A stretch of DNA of 64,000 bases from Leptodontidium sp. MPI-SDFR-AT-0119 (Eukaryota; Ascomycota; Leotiomycetes; Helotiales; Leptodontidiaceae). Made by a program: the position numbers and the translations under genes. A model generated the notes under the pieces. The model searched no databases and had not been told where the DNA came from. It saw only the letters and a program-made list of their open reading frames with translations. The stretch lies in assembly GCA_020726505.1 (NCBI GenBank), contig JAHLEZ010000045.1, forward strand, positions 269,404 to 333,403. Reading direction: 5' to 3'. Each line of letters begins with the position of its first letter. Positions within the stretch are counted from its first letter, which is position 1. Shown one piece after another: positions 45,731 through 57,500 of the stretch.

Positions 45731-46705
45731 CTATTTCGAGATCACAACGTTCTCTTTTGCTTTCGTCTCTCCAGATTTCTTCTCTCCAGCTTCCTTCTCC
45801 CCATCTTTCGCGTTCCTCGTACGAAGCGCCGCTCTCTTATTTCTCTGTTTTCTTGCACGCGATTCCTTCCGGTGCTGCTCTATCTGCTGACGCTCCTCGG
45901 CCTCTATTTGTAGATCGTTCAGTGGCACTTGGCTGAGTGCGATCTCTGCGAATATCGACAAAAGACTTTCAATTTCGCTGGAGAAAGGTAGGTTTGCCGC
46001 CGCCGCATCCTTTCTAGCAAGGAGTAAAAAGGCCCTGAGAGCGAAGTTGGCATCGTTACCAGCAGTATGTAGCACCCGATCTCCAAATGGACAATCCAAC
46101 TGAGTGAGCATCTCTTCCATCGTACATCGATGGTCAAGATCCAGTGGGTGCTGAGCGACCTTTTGCGTGTCGATAACATAGAGATAATTCAAGTCGATTT
46201 GAGCAGCCTTCAGGAAGTTAAGGTCACCAACTCCACCGTGCAGAACCAGCACGATATCTCTATCTGCGGGGGCCAGCTCTTTTAACTTCGTGTTCAGGTC
46301 CTTGAGAGTAGTGTGTTGTGATTCGCCGAAGCAAAACGAGCGGGAAGCGTTCTTGATATATTTCGCAGATCCAACACCAAATTGATAGGTCCGAAGCAGA
46401 TTGTTTGAGCCACGCTCTTCGAGATGCAGTATTTTGAAAAGTAAATCCCGAGTGTCGAGAATACATAGGCCGATTTGATGTTCACTGTTACTCTTAAGCT
46501 GGGCTGTGTTAGGAGGATTTTCGACATCCAGGCTGATGAGCAGCAAGTCTTTGATCTTCGAGCCCGAAAGGTGATATCCAAGTCTCAGCGTATTCAGGCG
46601 ATCTTGGTCCAGTTCCTGCATGCCGTGGTTAAGGTCGAAAATATGCCGGAGTACGAGTAGATCTTCTCGCAACAAGCCTTTGTGTGCTTTGCGAAGTGAT
46701 AACAT
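45731..46705 (-). CDS. Gfd2/YDR514C-like DEDDh nuclease-fold protein
   Basis: Intronless, 324 residues. The RNase H-like fold of DEDD exonucleases can be read: LLLISLDVEN with Asp60 and Glu62, LVLHGGVGDLNFL with Asp161, and VLHTAGNDANFALRAF with His213 and Asp218. The full DEDDh set is present, so catalysis is possible. Fungal proteins of this group (yeast Gfd2 and YDR514C) are linked to mRNA export or remain uncharacterised. The C-terminal 60 residues are a Lys/Arg/Glu-rich tail (KESRARKQRNKRAALRTRNA), probably nucleic-acid binding or nuclear. The start is the most upstream Met and precedes conserved sequence by about 50 residues. Confidence 0.75.
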   Translation of the reverse strand: MLSLRKAHKGLLREDLLVLRHIFDLNHGMQELDQDRLNTLRLGYHLSGSKIKDLLLISLDVENPPNTAQLKSNSEHQIGLCILDTRDLLFKILHLEERGSNNLLRTYQFGVGSAKYIKNASRSFCFGESQHTTLKDLNTKLKELAPADRDIVLVLHGGVGDLNFLKAAQIDLNYLYVIDTQKVAQHPLDLDHRCTMEEMLTQLDCPFGDRVLHTAGNDANFALRAFLLLARKDAAAANLPFSSEIESLLSIFAEIALSQVPLNDLQIEAEERQQIEQHRKESRARKQRNKRAALRTRNAKDGEKEAGEKKSGETKAKENVVISK

Positions 46706-47888
46706 TATGCCGAGATTACTTTGTTTAGGAACGAACGGGGTATGAGTAGGACTTTGTCAGTTGTGGTAGGTGATCGATCTCAAGTTGAACGTGGAATGTA
46801 ACCCTGTAACTTTGTGGAGTGGGTGGAGGGAGTGTCGACATGCAGCCGAGCGAAAGAAAAAGGAGTTTCCGAGATTTGTATTACATTAGTCTAGCCGTCT
46901 GAGTCACATTGGCAACGCTAAACAACAAACATCTGACGGTTTCCGATCCGTCACCTTAGTTAGTCTTTACAGGGATTAGAAAAGGCATATATATGTAATG
47001 CATCATTCCCCTCGTCTTTTGTTGTCCTCTACTGAATTTATGGTCGAGCTGTGGTGGGCCAATTCATTTTTGATCTTTTTTCTAAAGTTACTTCCACACT
47101 TTTAGAATGTTTTTGAATTTTACCAACAATGAGGCATTGCATTGCGCTGCTTCCGGGGGTTTCGTTTCGCGGTGGAATTGGGCTTGGCACGCTAAGCGGC
47201 TACCCTTTCTTCATCACGATGGTGGCCTCAATATGCTGGTGGCCTCCTCATTTACATACCTTACGGGGGCTTCCACATTCTTAATTTCATCCAATCACGG
47301 CCACGATATACAAGCCTAAGGTTTATTGGCAGCAATAGACGTCTCATTTTGTCAGCTGGATGCTCTGAGCTTACCCAGAACGATGAGAAGACAGACCCCA
47401 TCTGGGTGCTGATTCACATATGAAGTGGAAGCGAAAACGGCGTACAATAGGGTAGTTCAGAGAGAATATAGAGGCTGATTGAAGTTTATGAATAGAACGA
47501 GGATCAACGAAAAACGTACGTTCATCAGGATCAGGCGCACAGTAGAAATATTCATTAAGAGAAACTCATTCATATAAACTCTCTGCTAAATCGTGATCAT
47601 TCATTCCAGGGAGCCACCAGATTTGGGATATTAACAGTGGCAAGGTTTTCTTCTATCCTTGACTACACCTTCCTTGTTGACTTTCAGCCTTGTCTTCGGC
47701 CTCATCCCCTGGAGTAAATTACCTGAGAGTGTCTTAGTGCGAATGGACCTTTTAAGTGAAATGTAATCTCAAGCAACAAATTTTTTTTTTTTTTTGAAAT
47801 CGAGTAGACAAGTAGTTGAGGACATTTCTGGATAATGAAAAGACTTTGCTCCGACGTCTCGCAATTAAGAAATGCCCTTTTTTTGGTT
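46706..47888. other. Intergenic region, no gene seen
   Basis: About 1.2 kb upstream of the Gfd2-like gene and beyond the phosphatase 3' end. It contains a T16-18 tract near 47780. The short frames at 47107..47319 and 47835..48236 on the plus strand are not supported. Confidence 0.4.
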
Positions 47889-49748
47889 TTAGCTCACAAC
47901 ATAATTCTTAAGCAAAGAACCCAAGCCCTTGCTTTCATCCGCCTCAGCAGGAGGACATACCACCTCTCCCCCTTCCACCAGCGCAAGTTCATCCACCTTC
48001 TCCTCAGAATACTCAAGACGCTTCCAAGTCCTCAATCCCCCAGTACTCGTATCAATTTCCCAAACTCGCGTCCGTCGATGGAACCTCTTCCTACCATAGG
48101 AACAATACCCTCCAATCCCACCGCCACCTCCATAGCAAAGCCAAGGGCCAAGCTGAGAAAGATTCTGCGTGGAATCTTTCTGTTTCTGAGGCAGCAGCGC
48201 GCAGAAATCATTCACATGATCATGTCCACATGCTAAGGCAGAGATGCCTTCCTGTACGAGAGTATCGTAGAAGTGCGAGTTGAAGCTAGGTCCTTCAGTA
48301 GGTTCTCTTCGTTTGCCGCCACGCGTAATGAGATTCCGGTCTCCATACTCGGGAATTGGGATGTGCAGGAAAGTTAGAGATAGATGTGTGCTGTCCTTTT
48401 CGTGTTCTTTTTTGAGTGCTTGAGAGGTGGATGTGAACCAGTCGATCTGGCTTTGATTGATTGGGTCGTAGTCTGGATTATGGATCTTGCTTGGGATCTG
48501 ACCGTGGGAATCGAGGAGATACAGTGTTGATAGTGGGGTTTGCGATGGTGCGGGAGACAGAATTTGGAGGTAGTAGTTGCCTACTCCTTCAACATGTTCT
48601 GGTCCAGACTGGCAGTGGCTGAAGGGTAGATCTTCGAGTATGGACATCTGTGCCTCTCCTGTCATTATACTTCGTCAGCATAGACCAAAATGATAAATTT
48701 AATGAAGAAAGTCCTCTGTGTTGTTTCACGATAGGTTCTGCAATTTCCAGCTCTGACAGGACTGGAGAACCAGGAAGAAATGTATACTCACTTGATAATG
48801 CATAATCCCCCTCACTGTCATGGTTGCCAAACACAGCAGCCCATGGTATCGAACGTTCAATCAGAGGAGCAACGACCTTGAACAGCGCCGATTGACTGTC
48901 CGAATATCATGATGCAGTTGATCTCCCGTCAGAATGACAAGATCCGGCTTTTCCTCATCCAAAATCTTCCCAAGAAAGATCACAGTTAGAGGATCAGCTT
49001 CACTTTCAGGCAGTGCCTTCCCGTCACCATCAATAGCATCCTTGCAAATGCCAACACCAGTAACCATATGCGTGTCAGATATCTGAAGGATCTTGAACTT
49101 CCCATCGGCATTGGCTCGTAACGCTGGCCTAGGACCGTTGGGTTTCGCTTTCGGTCTGCCTTTCAGTATGCTTAACCTTGCAATTGGTACCTCTGACTTT
49201 GTTTTCAGCTGAAGTGATTGTTGCATGATGTCCCATTGCGGTCTCGGATCGACAGCATCCGAGCCAAAAAGAACATCGAGCTGCGTCACCGCCTGTTGGG
49301 TATCCCCAGCATAGGTACTTCTCCGTATCCAGATTCCACCTGGTCGACTTTCCCATGACTTATCAGGGTCATCACCAAGTTCGCCAACTCTGATATCCGC
49401 GAGGACCAAGTCATCAGCTGTGAGGTCTGTCTCTTTGATTCGTGCCACGTGCAGCCATGCACTCTGCTTGGCGCTATGTAAAAAGAGATCCTTCTCTATA
49501 CGCTGCCAATTCCTGCCGTCCAAAGCGCATTGTTCGCAACTTGAAGGGCTTTCAGGCGCAGGGCAGAAGCATATAGTGAGATCTGTGATAACTGTCCCCG
49601 CGGCATCGAGGTAAACAGAAGAGGGGTTGGAGGGTATCGCCATCTTTGAGGAGAAATATGTTGGAGATTTGAAGAAGAAGACTCGAGTCAATTCGAGAAG
49701 GCACAGTATTATGGGGAGGATTGCGAGGAGCCTAAAAAGCGTAGACAT
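47889..49748 (-). CDS. Dcr2-like metallophosphoesterase with one internal frameshift
   Basis: Calcineurin-like phosphatase related to yeast Dcr2, which acts on cell-cycle inhibitor and stress-response targets. Exons 48792..49748 and 47889..48658 around a 133-bp intron. The metal-binding motifs are all visible: ILQISDTHM, LVILTGDQLHHD, AVFGNHDSEGDY, FLHIPIPEYG and ALACGHDHVNDF. The N-terminus has a signal-anchor (LFRLLAILPIILCLLELTRV). However, the frame is lost between LHHDI and SALFKVVAPLIERSIPW, at about 48899..48906, where one base seems to be missing; no GT-AG intron can explain it. With that break a straight translation stops soon after the GDQ motif. Sequence error and recent inactivation are both possible. 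Confidence 0.75.
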
Positions 49749-49972
49749 CTGTCATGACCTTGACGCGCGGTGTTCAAACAAGGAAGATGAGGCCAGGAGG
49801 CTGGGATGTTTCTGCCTTGGAAAAGGTGTATCGCATTGCATCTCTGAAGGTTGGAACAATGCATGAATCGCACTTCAACAGTCTAGATTCCTACCAAAGT
49901 CTTTCTATTTGAGTATTTGTGCACAAGCGTTTTGGTAGCGTCAAGTAAGAAGCATCAATAACATATGTGCAT

Positions 49973-51563
49973 TTAAGGGCGGCGAGGAGGCAATATTGCA
50001 TTACAACTACCACCTTGCAATCCGTCTCCAGCTCTGCGTCCGCTACAAATTACCACCCCTCCAAGCCAACAAGCGCTTTTCCCCGTCCACTCACCGCAGC
50101 CATCAACAATGCCATCTTTGCGTCCAATATACGCCACGAGCGCCTTTTTCTGGTACGCGAACCTTTTTCCTCGTGGCATCGCTTGCTGCTTCTCAACCTC
50201 GTCGCTTCCGGCAATGAGGTGTTCAGCAAGTCATTTAGCTTTCTGAACAGCCACCTCCGCTGTAGCAGGCAGCTCATTCCCATCGATACTCGCCGCATCT
50301 CCCAACGCATACACACCACCCAGCACCCCCCTCTCCCTCTCCCTTCATAACTCTCAAAAACCCATCCGTAAAAACCTTTCTGCCTTTATCCTTCCTAACC
50401 CCCCCCCCCCCCCCCCCCCCCAATCTCCTCCACAAGCCCACAAATTTTATTCCCCGCAGCCCAAACCGCGACTCCGAACCCCACCTCCCCAATCCCTTTA
50501 ACGATCATCTTCCCCTCCTCAAAACCCTCAATATGCCTACCCATGCAAACATTCACATCCCTCCGGAACTTCTCCATAGCGTACTCACTCAGCTTCTCGC
50601 CAAACATACCTAACATCCGATCTGCGACATCATACACGCTCACACTCACAAGATCCCTACACTCGGGGTAAATGCTCAGTAAATGCCCATGAATCAACTC
50701 GTCTAATTCGGCGGCGAGTTCGACGCCAGTAGGCCCACCGCCTACGATGATGAAATGCAGCAAGGTGCGTTTTTGAGACGTGCTGTAGTGTGGAAGAGAA
50801 GCGAGCTCGAAACAATCCAGGATTTTCTCGCGGACAGACATGGCGTCCGAGACGGATTTCATGAAGTGGCCGTGTTGTTCTACACCGGCGTGTTGAACGT
50901 GTTGACTTCGCTCCCAGGCGCGATAGCGAGTTGATCGAAATGGACGTAGAAAGTACCGTTCTTGTCTCCTTTGGAATTTTTGGAATTGGAAATGGTACGG
51001 GCATGCACGGATCTTTCGTCCGTCTCGTTCCCGTTGCGTCCTCTGCAGGTCTACACTTCAACAATCTGGCATTAAAGTCTACAGAGTCGACCCAGACTTG
51101 ATACTTCTTGATCCCGTCAGAGCCGTGGTGAGTAGCGGCGTTCACCATGCTGATCCTCCTCACTGGTTCTTCTGCAACTCTGAAATCGAAGATACCGCAC
51201 TGCATGAGAGTTAGCGTATCTTCACCTATTTTTCAACGAAACAGGAGACAGATATTTGAGATATATTTAATGGAGGTACGTGGGAATATGTGCACGTACT
51301 GCAGCACTGGCTAAAAGAGGAGTGAGAGACATGGTGCGGCTTGGTGAAAGGACGATTATATCATGCGTTTTGAGTAGTGAGGAGGTGGAGAGCTATTGCA
51401 GAATTGTTAAACCTGCCCAGCCTGTACCTAAAATAGCCAGTACTAGTTTATTAGATCTCTGATTGTGTTGCGAATTTAAACTCGTCGTCGGTTTAGAAGA
51501 AGCCGCAGGCGACTTGGAGGATTTGGATGGTGTTGATGTTTGAGAGCGGGTCTTTGGCGCCAT
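49973..51563 (-). pseudogene. Type II (alternative) NADH dehydrogenase pseudogene
   Basis: Remains of a mitochondrial non-proton-pumping NADH:ubiquinone oxidoreductase (NDE/NDI type). Recognisable pieces in order: FAD loop LVLAILGTGWAGLTIL, IIVLSPSRTMSLTPLLASAA, a 100-bp intron (51200..51299), CGIFDFRVAEEPVRR, the NADH loop FIIVGGGPTGVELAAEL, AVWAAGNKICGLVEEI, VYALGDAA, LPATAEVAVQKAK, KALVAYIGRKDG, and a worn WTGKSA...SWRR end. Lesions: a TAG at 51393..51395 (CAG to TAG would be one C-to-T change), a frameshift near 51021-51040, another near 50880-50895, a 23-nt poly-G expansion in sense at 50399..50421, and a TGA at 50231..50233 where the family has Trp. Further stops lie in the last 30 codons. 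The N-terminus may extend upstream as a presequence. Confidence 0.85.
50399..50421. repeat. Poly-C run of 23 nt
   Basis: Uninterrupted C on the plus strand, inside the NADH dehydrogenase pseudogene where it reads as poly-Gly on the minus strand between VEEI and RKDKGRKVFTDGF. A length of 23 is not a multiple of three. Such runs are unstable and also hard to sequence. Confidence 0.85.
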
Positions 51564-51925
51564 GACTGCGTGTTGTGCTTGTGCTTGTTTTTGACTCTTA
51601 TCTTTGGAACCTGGGATTCGTGGACTCGAACTCGTAAAGGGTCTTTGGTATAGAGAGTCTGTAGGGTGCTTGAGAGGAAGAGATCGTAGCCTGGCTGAAG
51701 GGGCTGAATGTCTAAGGATCGTTCGGAATCCAGATCGAGGTGTAAATCTGGATATGATTTTGACTGTCACAAATAGAACCCTAAAACTTAGCAGGGAACA
51801 ATAAATGTAATAAAAAGTAGTAAAAGAAAGACAAAAAAAAGTAATACGAGGGGCAAAAAAAGTATAGTGGTCAATCCTGGACTTGGCTATTCCCATACAC
51901 TAATTCGTGGGCCTATTACGCCAAC

Positions 51926-54178
51926 ATGACTTCGCTAGCCTCATCTTTAAACCACCTCTCCCAGCCAACTATTAGACAAGATTCTAATAATGCAATTACT
52001 GCCTCTGGTGGTAGCCTTGTTAAATCTTCTGGCGAGGCCCCCACTCCAACATCTCGAGATAATATTCAAGAAATAAAGCAACTTCCAACTTCCACGAACG
52101 ATGTAATATCTGCCTCTGGTGGCAGCCCTATTGGTGAATCTTCTGGAAATGCCCCCACTTCGACAACATCTCGCGATAATGTACGAGAACTAGATCGACG
52201 TCCGTCGCAAAAATTCGACTTAGATCCCAAGACTAGAAGCAGAACTGGCTACGTTATATCGATCCTAGGTGTTATTTCTGCCGCAATATTCTTTGGGCTT
52301 CAATACCAGCAATCGAATTCACTTGCAATAAAAGCAAACAACTTGGCCATTGAGGAATCCTGTCGGTCTCATCCAGTAGGTGTTATATCTCCATAAGTAA
52401 ACTAGAAAATGAGATTAGTAACCTTTTGTCCTTAGAATAACACTTATCTGCAAAACCTTGCAACATGTCGAGAAGCTCTCCAGAGGAATGATTTTGACAT
52501 CCAAAAGAGATCACTTCAACCTCGGGACCAGCTTCTAGATACAGGGGCCTTGGAACAGAGAAACGACAGCGTCCAGTTGCTCACAGCTTTTGAACGGCTC
52601 TTGTTTCAGAGCAAATTTAGATATCATCGGATTCTCACGCAGTTTATCTTGATCGTTACCAGCTTCCTTATTCAAGAGAACACACAAAGTTGTTTCTTGT
52701 ACTTATGGTTTTCCCTGCTGTTTTGGCGTCTTTTATTGCGATTCCGAATGCTCGTATATAAAGTAACCTGGAACGGCAACCTGAAACAGAACGAGCCTCC
52801 TAGTCGATTAAATGCTTCGTTGGCTATGTTTCCCTCTATCTCCTCTCCCGTCCACATTCGAAGAGAGTCTTGGCTTGCAGCTATTCAGGTAGTTGGGGCA
52901 CTTCGACACAATGTTTTCCTCGAAGCAGCAGCTTTGTGCTTAAAGATAGTAAAACTCAGCATGCGCAACGCTATTGGTGTATCTGGCTATACTGGAACAA
53001 CTGAAGAACGAGAAGCCGGTCGTGTCAAGGCCTGGTCGATTGCTATTGATGCCCAGCTTGCTGGCGGGGATTCTGAGGTTAGCAAGAGTCGGCTGACATT
53101 GACCTTGCTCGCCTCCGGCACCCTTCCTTATACCCCAACTCGCGTCATGCTCAATGCATTGCACATTCGAGTGCTTCTTTGGGAGGTTGGAAATGCAGGC
53201 TTCAACGGATTCTACATGTTCCATGAAGTCGCAGCCAAGCTGGCAAGATGGAAATGGAATGAGGCGAAGCAGTTACACCGAATGATGGCAGATACAAAAG
53301 TCAAGCAAGAGGAAGAACTTCCAGAGTATCTTGCAGCTCTTCTTGAGCAAGAATACGACGACGTTCTTGTTGATAGTATTAGCCAACGCGCCTACAACCT
53401 CGCTTGGAACCTTCCGACTTTATATAACACAGATGGCTCAAGTGATGGCATGGATAATATCGTGGATGACTTTGCTATTCGAAGCCCACTTGATGCGGTT
53501 GCCGCTTGGTATTCAAGTCTCGTTTTGCAGAGAGCCCTTTCCAGAAGTCTTGATACTAAAGAGGATGACGTCGCAGCTCAGCGTTCCATTGTCGAAGACG
53601 TTACTCTTGCTATCAAAATTGCACCTATTGGTTCTGCAGCGCTAATTCGGGCACTCACTGGGCGCACAGTGTTGGTCAAGGAGAAACGCGGAGCCAGCAT
53701 CGCGGAATCATTGCAAGCTCTTGGTCCTCTCGAGAGGCCAGATAAGAAGAGAGATGCTGCGTCGAGCTACATTCACGCAAGTACTTCCATGATTGGACTT
53801 CCTGATATCAAGATGTCTCTTCGGTGTGCTATGGCCATCGCCCATCTGGAGCGCTTCCCATCCCCAGCCAGTCCAGAAGCAGCTCCTCGGATAATTGGGA
53901 CCATCTCGCCGGTTAATCTCACCCTTCTCGGTTTCACCGCTGCATTCAAACTCATGGAAAAGATTAACGGACATGATATCATTGCTATCAGCTGCACTGG
54001 CTCTTTGGAGAAGTTGGCTTGTTATCTCGGAATTTGGATTTCTTATAAGGGGGATGAGAGTGGATTAGCTCAAGAGGTTAAAAAGGACCTAGCGGAGAGA
54101 TGCCTCGATATTTCAAGGCGTATAATTGGACGAGAAGATCTAGGTTATGAGAGCATGAGTGAGGACACAGTCAATTAG
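51926..54178 (+). CDS. Membrane protein of unknown function with duplicated N-terminal segment
   Basis: Not recognised. Two exons (51926..52375 and 52436..54178) around a 60-bp GTAGGT...TTAG intron give 730 residues in phase. Residues 23-54 and 60-93 are a direct duplication with the shared core SASGGS...SSG.AP..TSRDN. A transmembrane segment follows (GYVISILGVISAAIFFGLQY, 108-127), then QQSNSLAIKANNLAIEESCR with several polar residues. A second very hydrophobic stretch lies at about 213-258. The C-terminal 450 residues are soluble and helical, with ALQALGPLERPDKKRDAASS and MKTS-free regions typical of repeat-like folds, but no motif is diagnostic. Codon use seems softer (more AT) than its neighbours. 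It is divergent from the dead NADH dehydrogenase gene and bounded downstream by a poly-G run. Confidence 0.65.
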
Positions 54179-54254
54179 AAAAACTATTATTAACTAGAAT
54201 GGGGCCCTAATAATTACCCTCACTAATATTATAAGCCGTGAGATTTTGCCATTG

Positions 54255-54255
<1 letters not shown>

Positions 54256-54287
<32 letters not shown>
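54256..54287. repeat. Poly-G run of 32 nt
   Basis: Thirty-two consecutive G on the plus strand, 78 bp beyond the stop codon of the membrane-protein gene. It is the longest of three G/C homopolymers in the window and lies in the opposite sense to the poly-C at 50.4 kb. Confidence 0.85.
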
Positions 54288-54290
<3 letters not shown>

Positions 54291-54516
54291 GCCATTTATC
54301 TGATTGGATAGTTGGCAAGGGTGAAAGTCGGAAAATATGAAATGACATGGCATCGCTATGGAGTCACGTGTCAGGTAGATTTTGGGCTGAAGTTTGACCA
54401 TTTTCATTACATTGTGCATTTCTATGCACCAGCTAGACAGTCTAGCCCAATCCACACCCAGTTCCATACCCCAAAAACACCCAGTGGCTTGGCTTCAGTA
54501 CAGCCCTTCAAGCCAG

Positions 54517-57500
54517 CTACTGCTCATGCCTCTTACTCTTATACTCCGCTCCCTTCTCCTTCCTCCTCTCCTTCTTCCTCTCCGTCTTCCTCGCCTTATC
54601 CTTACCCGCCTTCTCGGGCGCACTAACGGCCTCGATCTTCCTCTTCGCACGTCTCTCCTCCCTATTTTTCTTAACTCTCTTCCCCACCTCTAACAACGCT
54701 TCGCTATACATCTCAATCCCGACCTTCCGCTTCACGCTCTCTAGCAATGCCTCGCTTGACGTCTTCATGTCTTCGTAACCACTGCGGAAAGCCTCGTCGG
54801 TTGAGTAAGGCGTGGGGATGTTGGGGTCTGTGATGTGGTGCAGAGGTTGGATTATAAGTTGGAGGACTGGGAGCAGCGATGGCATGGAGAGAGTGAGGAT
54901 CAGTGTTTGGAGGAGTGTGAGGGCGTTGGTTTTTGGGAGGAGTGTCGTTAGGCGTGGTGGTGAGATCTCTTTCCTCAGTAGCGACGAGAGACGTGTAAAG
55001 AGGAAGCGGAGTGCTGATCTGCCATCCTCGGTCCCGTCTTCTTCCTCATCTTCCTCGTCCTCCACTGTCTGCGAACTTCGCCATTTGAGATCATTGGCTC
55101 CTGCGCATCGGGCTAGGAAGACTAGATTCTTGATGAGTTCTGGCGTTGCAGGGTTACTGAATGCAGGGGTATTGAAGGAGTAGGTTGTTCGGCGAATGAA
55201 GTCTGTGACATCGTCTCCTATGAGTTTCAGGCCTCCAGATCCTTCGAGTGGAAGTTTTAAATCCGTGTCGGCATTTGTCCGTGCGAAATCCGCAAAGTAG
55301 CAATTGAAGAGCTTAGAAGCGGAAAGCTTGACCCATTCGTGAGGATATGAAAGACAGGCTCGCATGATGGTCCAGAAGGACTGTGACGTTGACTTCGAGA
55401 AAAGAATTTGAGGGAATTTCTCAGCGAGGCTGTTGCTCAAGAGTAGGGCTTCGAATATCTGGCCCATGTCAGATCCAGGATCTTCGGCCGATTTCCCAAT
55501 GCTTGAAATGCGGTCCATGAGAAGACTGAGATCGCCATCATCGCTGGGGTTCGAGTCGTAATACAATCTGAATGTCTGCAAGGAGACGCGGACAATGTCT
55601 TCGTCGTCACTTCTGATCCCGGTCCTGAGGAAACTGAGAAAAGTGTTCGTTCGCTCCGAGTCGGATCTCTTGAATATTTCCTTCAGTACTTCGCATGCTA
55701 CTATGCGACATTTCTCGCTTTCCTCATTATTCAGACGCTCCTCGTATAGTGGCTTGAACACGGCCGTAGCGACTTGTTGAACGATGTCATCGCTCGACTT
55801 GGACAGCAGCAGATATATCAACTCTAAGATTGACAACCTCCCTCCTTCACGAGCATAATTAAGATTTCCCACAATGAATTTGAGCTGCTTGGACCATCGA
55901 GCTTTCTTTTGTGGGTATTTCTGAGAGGAACTGGAAGAAAGCACCACGAGCCAAATCCCGTGTATCTTTGTCGAAATTCGTGACCATTTGTTCACCAACA
56001 TAATCCAGGACGTCGTACACCACTGCAGTCTCAACTTTGGAGTCGAGCACTGCGCGCAGAAAACCGAATGTCACATGTCGGCGTTCTGGCTCTGTGATAT
56101 CCTGTCTCAACTTGCCTAACAAATTGTCCACAGAGGTGTCCTTGACTTTGACATCGGGGCGGGTGCGAAGAATGACCGAGATCATCTTCAACGCGGCTTG
56201 TGCGATGTCCGAGTCTGTTTGAGGGCTTTCGACGACAGACTTCGTCGCCTCAGCAGCAGCGACCCGGTACAGGTTGGTCCAATTGGGCTCTTCCAGAAGC
56301 GGGACTTTGACAATCGTGGTGAGAGTCTTGAAGGCGGACACTCTGACTTCTTCCTCGGCTTCCACAACGGCGTCACCAAAGAGGGGATAAATCCAGTCAG
56401 ATTCTTTGCCGTACGTAAGCTATCATGTTTCTTGAGCACAGCTCGGAGGACATCGAATGCGAATCTGACAATCTTGAAAGTGTACACAGTAGTACTTCCT
56501 CGGTCGAGGCCTCTTCTGGCACCCTTTGTCGATAGGTATTTCTTGAGCTTGTGATCGACCTTCTTCCTTTCATTTGGTTTCTGCTCACGGTTGGCATCCT
56601 GGATGACTTCGTAGCAGAAGATAAGACTGTCTCTGCTGTTGGCTGCGCGATTCCTCTGCAGTCCGTTGCTGATACGATTAAGAAGCTGATCGGCTTTTCG
56701 GACCATCTTGATGTTGAGTTTCTCCTGTAGCAGTTTTCGGATTGGCGTGACCAGATCTGTGAGACGACTCAAAGTGGCGGTGCTGGCAATAAGTTCCATC
56801 GAGTCGTAGCTCTTGCTGCTTCTGACCTCCTCCATCTTGCTGGTATATTCTTCTGCGTCCTTCTCCTGTCCCGTGTTACCGAAAATATCATCCGTAATGA
56901 TATCAACAATCTGCCCCAGACAGTAGTCCAAATCCCCGGGAGCGTGATCGGGAGTTGTTGCAACCAAGATCGAATGCATGGTGAAGGATAGAACGTGGAC
57001 CTGGTAACCTTTCTGTAGAGAACTCCGTAGCTCTTTGAGAACAAATCCGATACAGGTTGGGCCAAGAAGTACGCATATCTTGACCAAAGTATCTCTGGTC
57101 ATCTTTCGTGACTCGGCTGCTTTGCTTCGAAGAATGTGGCAAACATCTGTCAAGACCGCTGGAAGTCGAGAGTTCAGCTGGTCTCTGGGGAGGAGCTTGA
57201 GAAGTCTGACGACGATGATTGCGACGGGGACTCGTAGGCTGACAGTAGACTCGTCTTTGTCATGAAGGTAGGAAGTCAATGGTGGGAGAATGTTCGAGGT
57301 GATGTCGTCGGCGAACTTGTCAAGTCTTGGCATCGTCTTGGTCAATGTACTCTTGGTAGTGGGGTCAAGGGGAGCATCCGCGTCCATCGATTCAGACGTT
57401 TCAACGTCGTCTCCTAATGTTGTGGCTCGGGAATCAACACTCAAAGCATCGATGACTCTCCCCAAAAGTCTGATCATTTGCTTTGGCTGATCCTTGGACT

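Noticed and set aside
41327..46705. A secondary-metabolite cluster based on the dehydrogenase and phosphotransferase
   Set aside because: There is no synthase, P450, transporter or regulator nearby; the two families are common as isolated genes.
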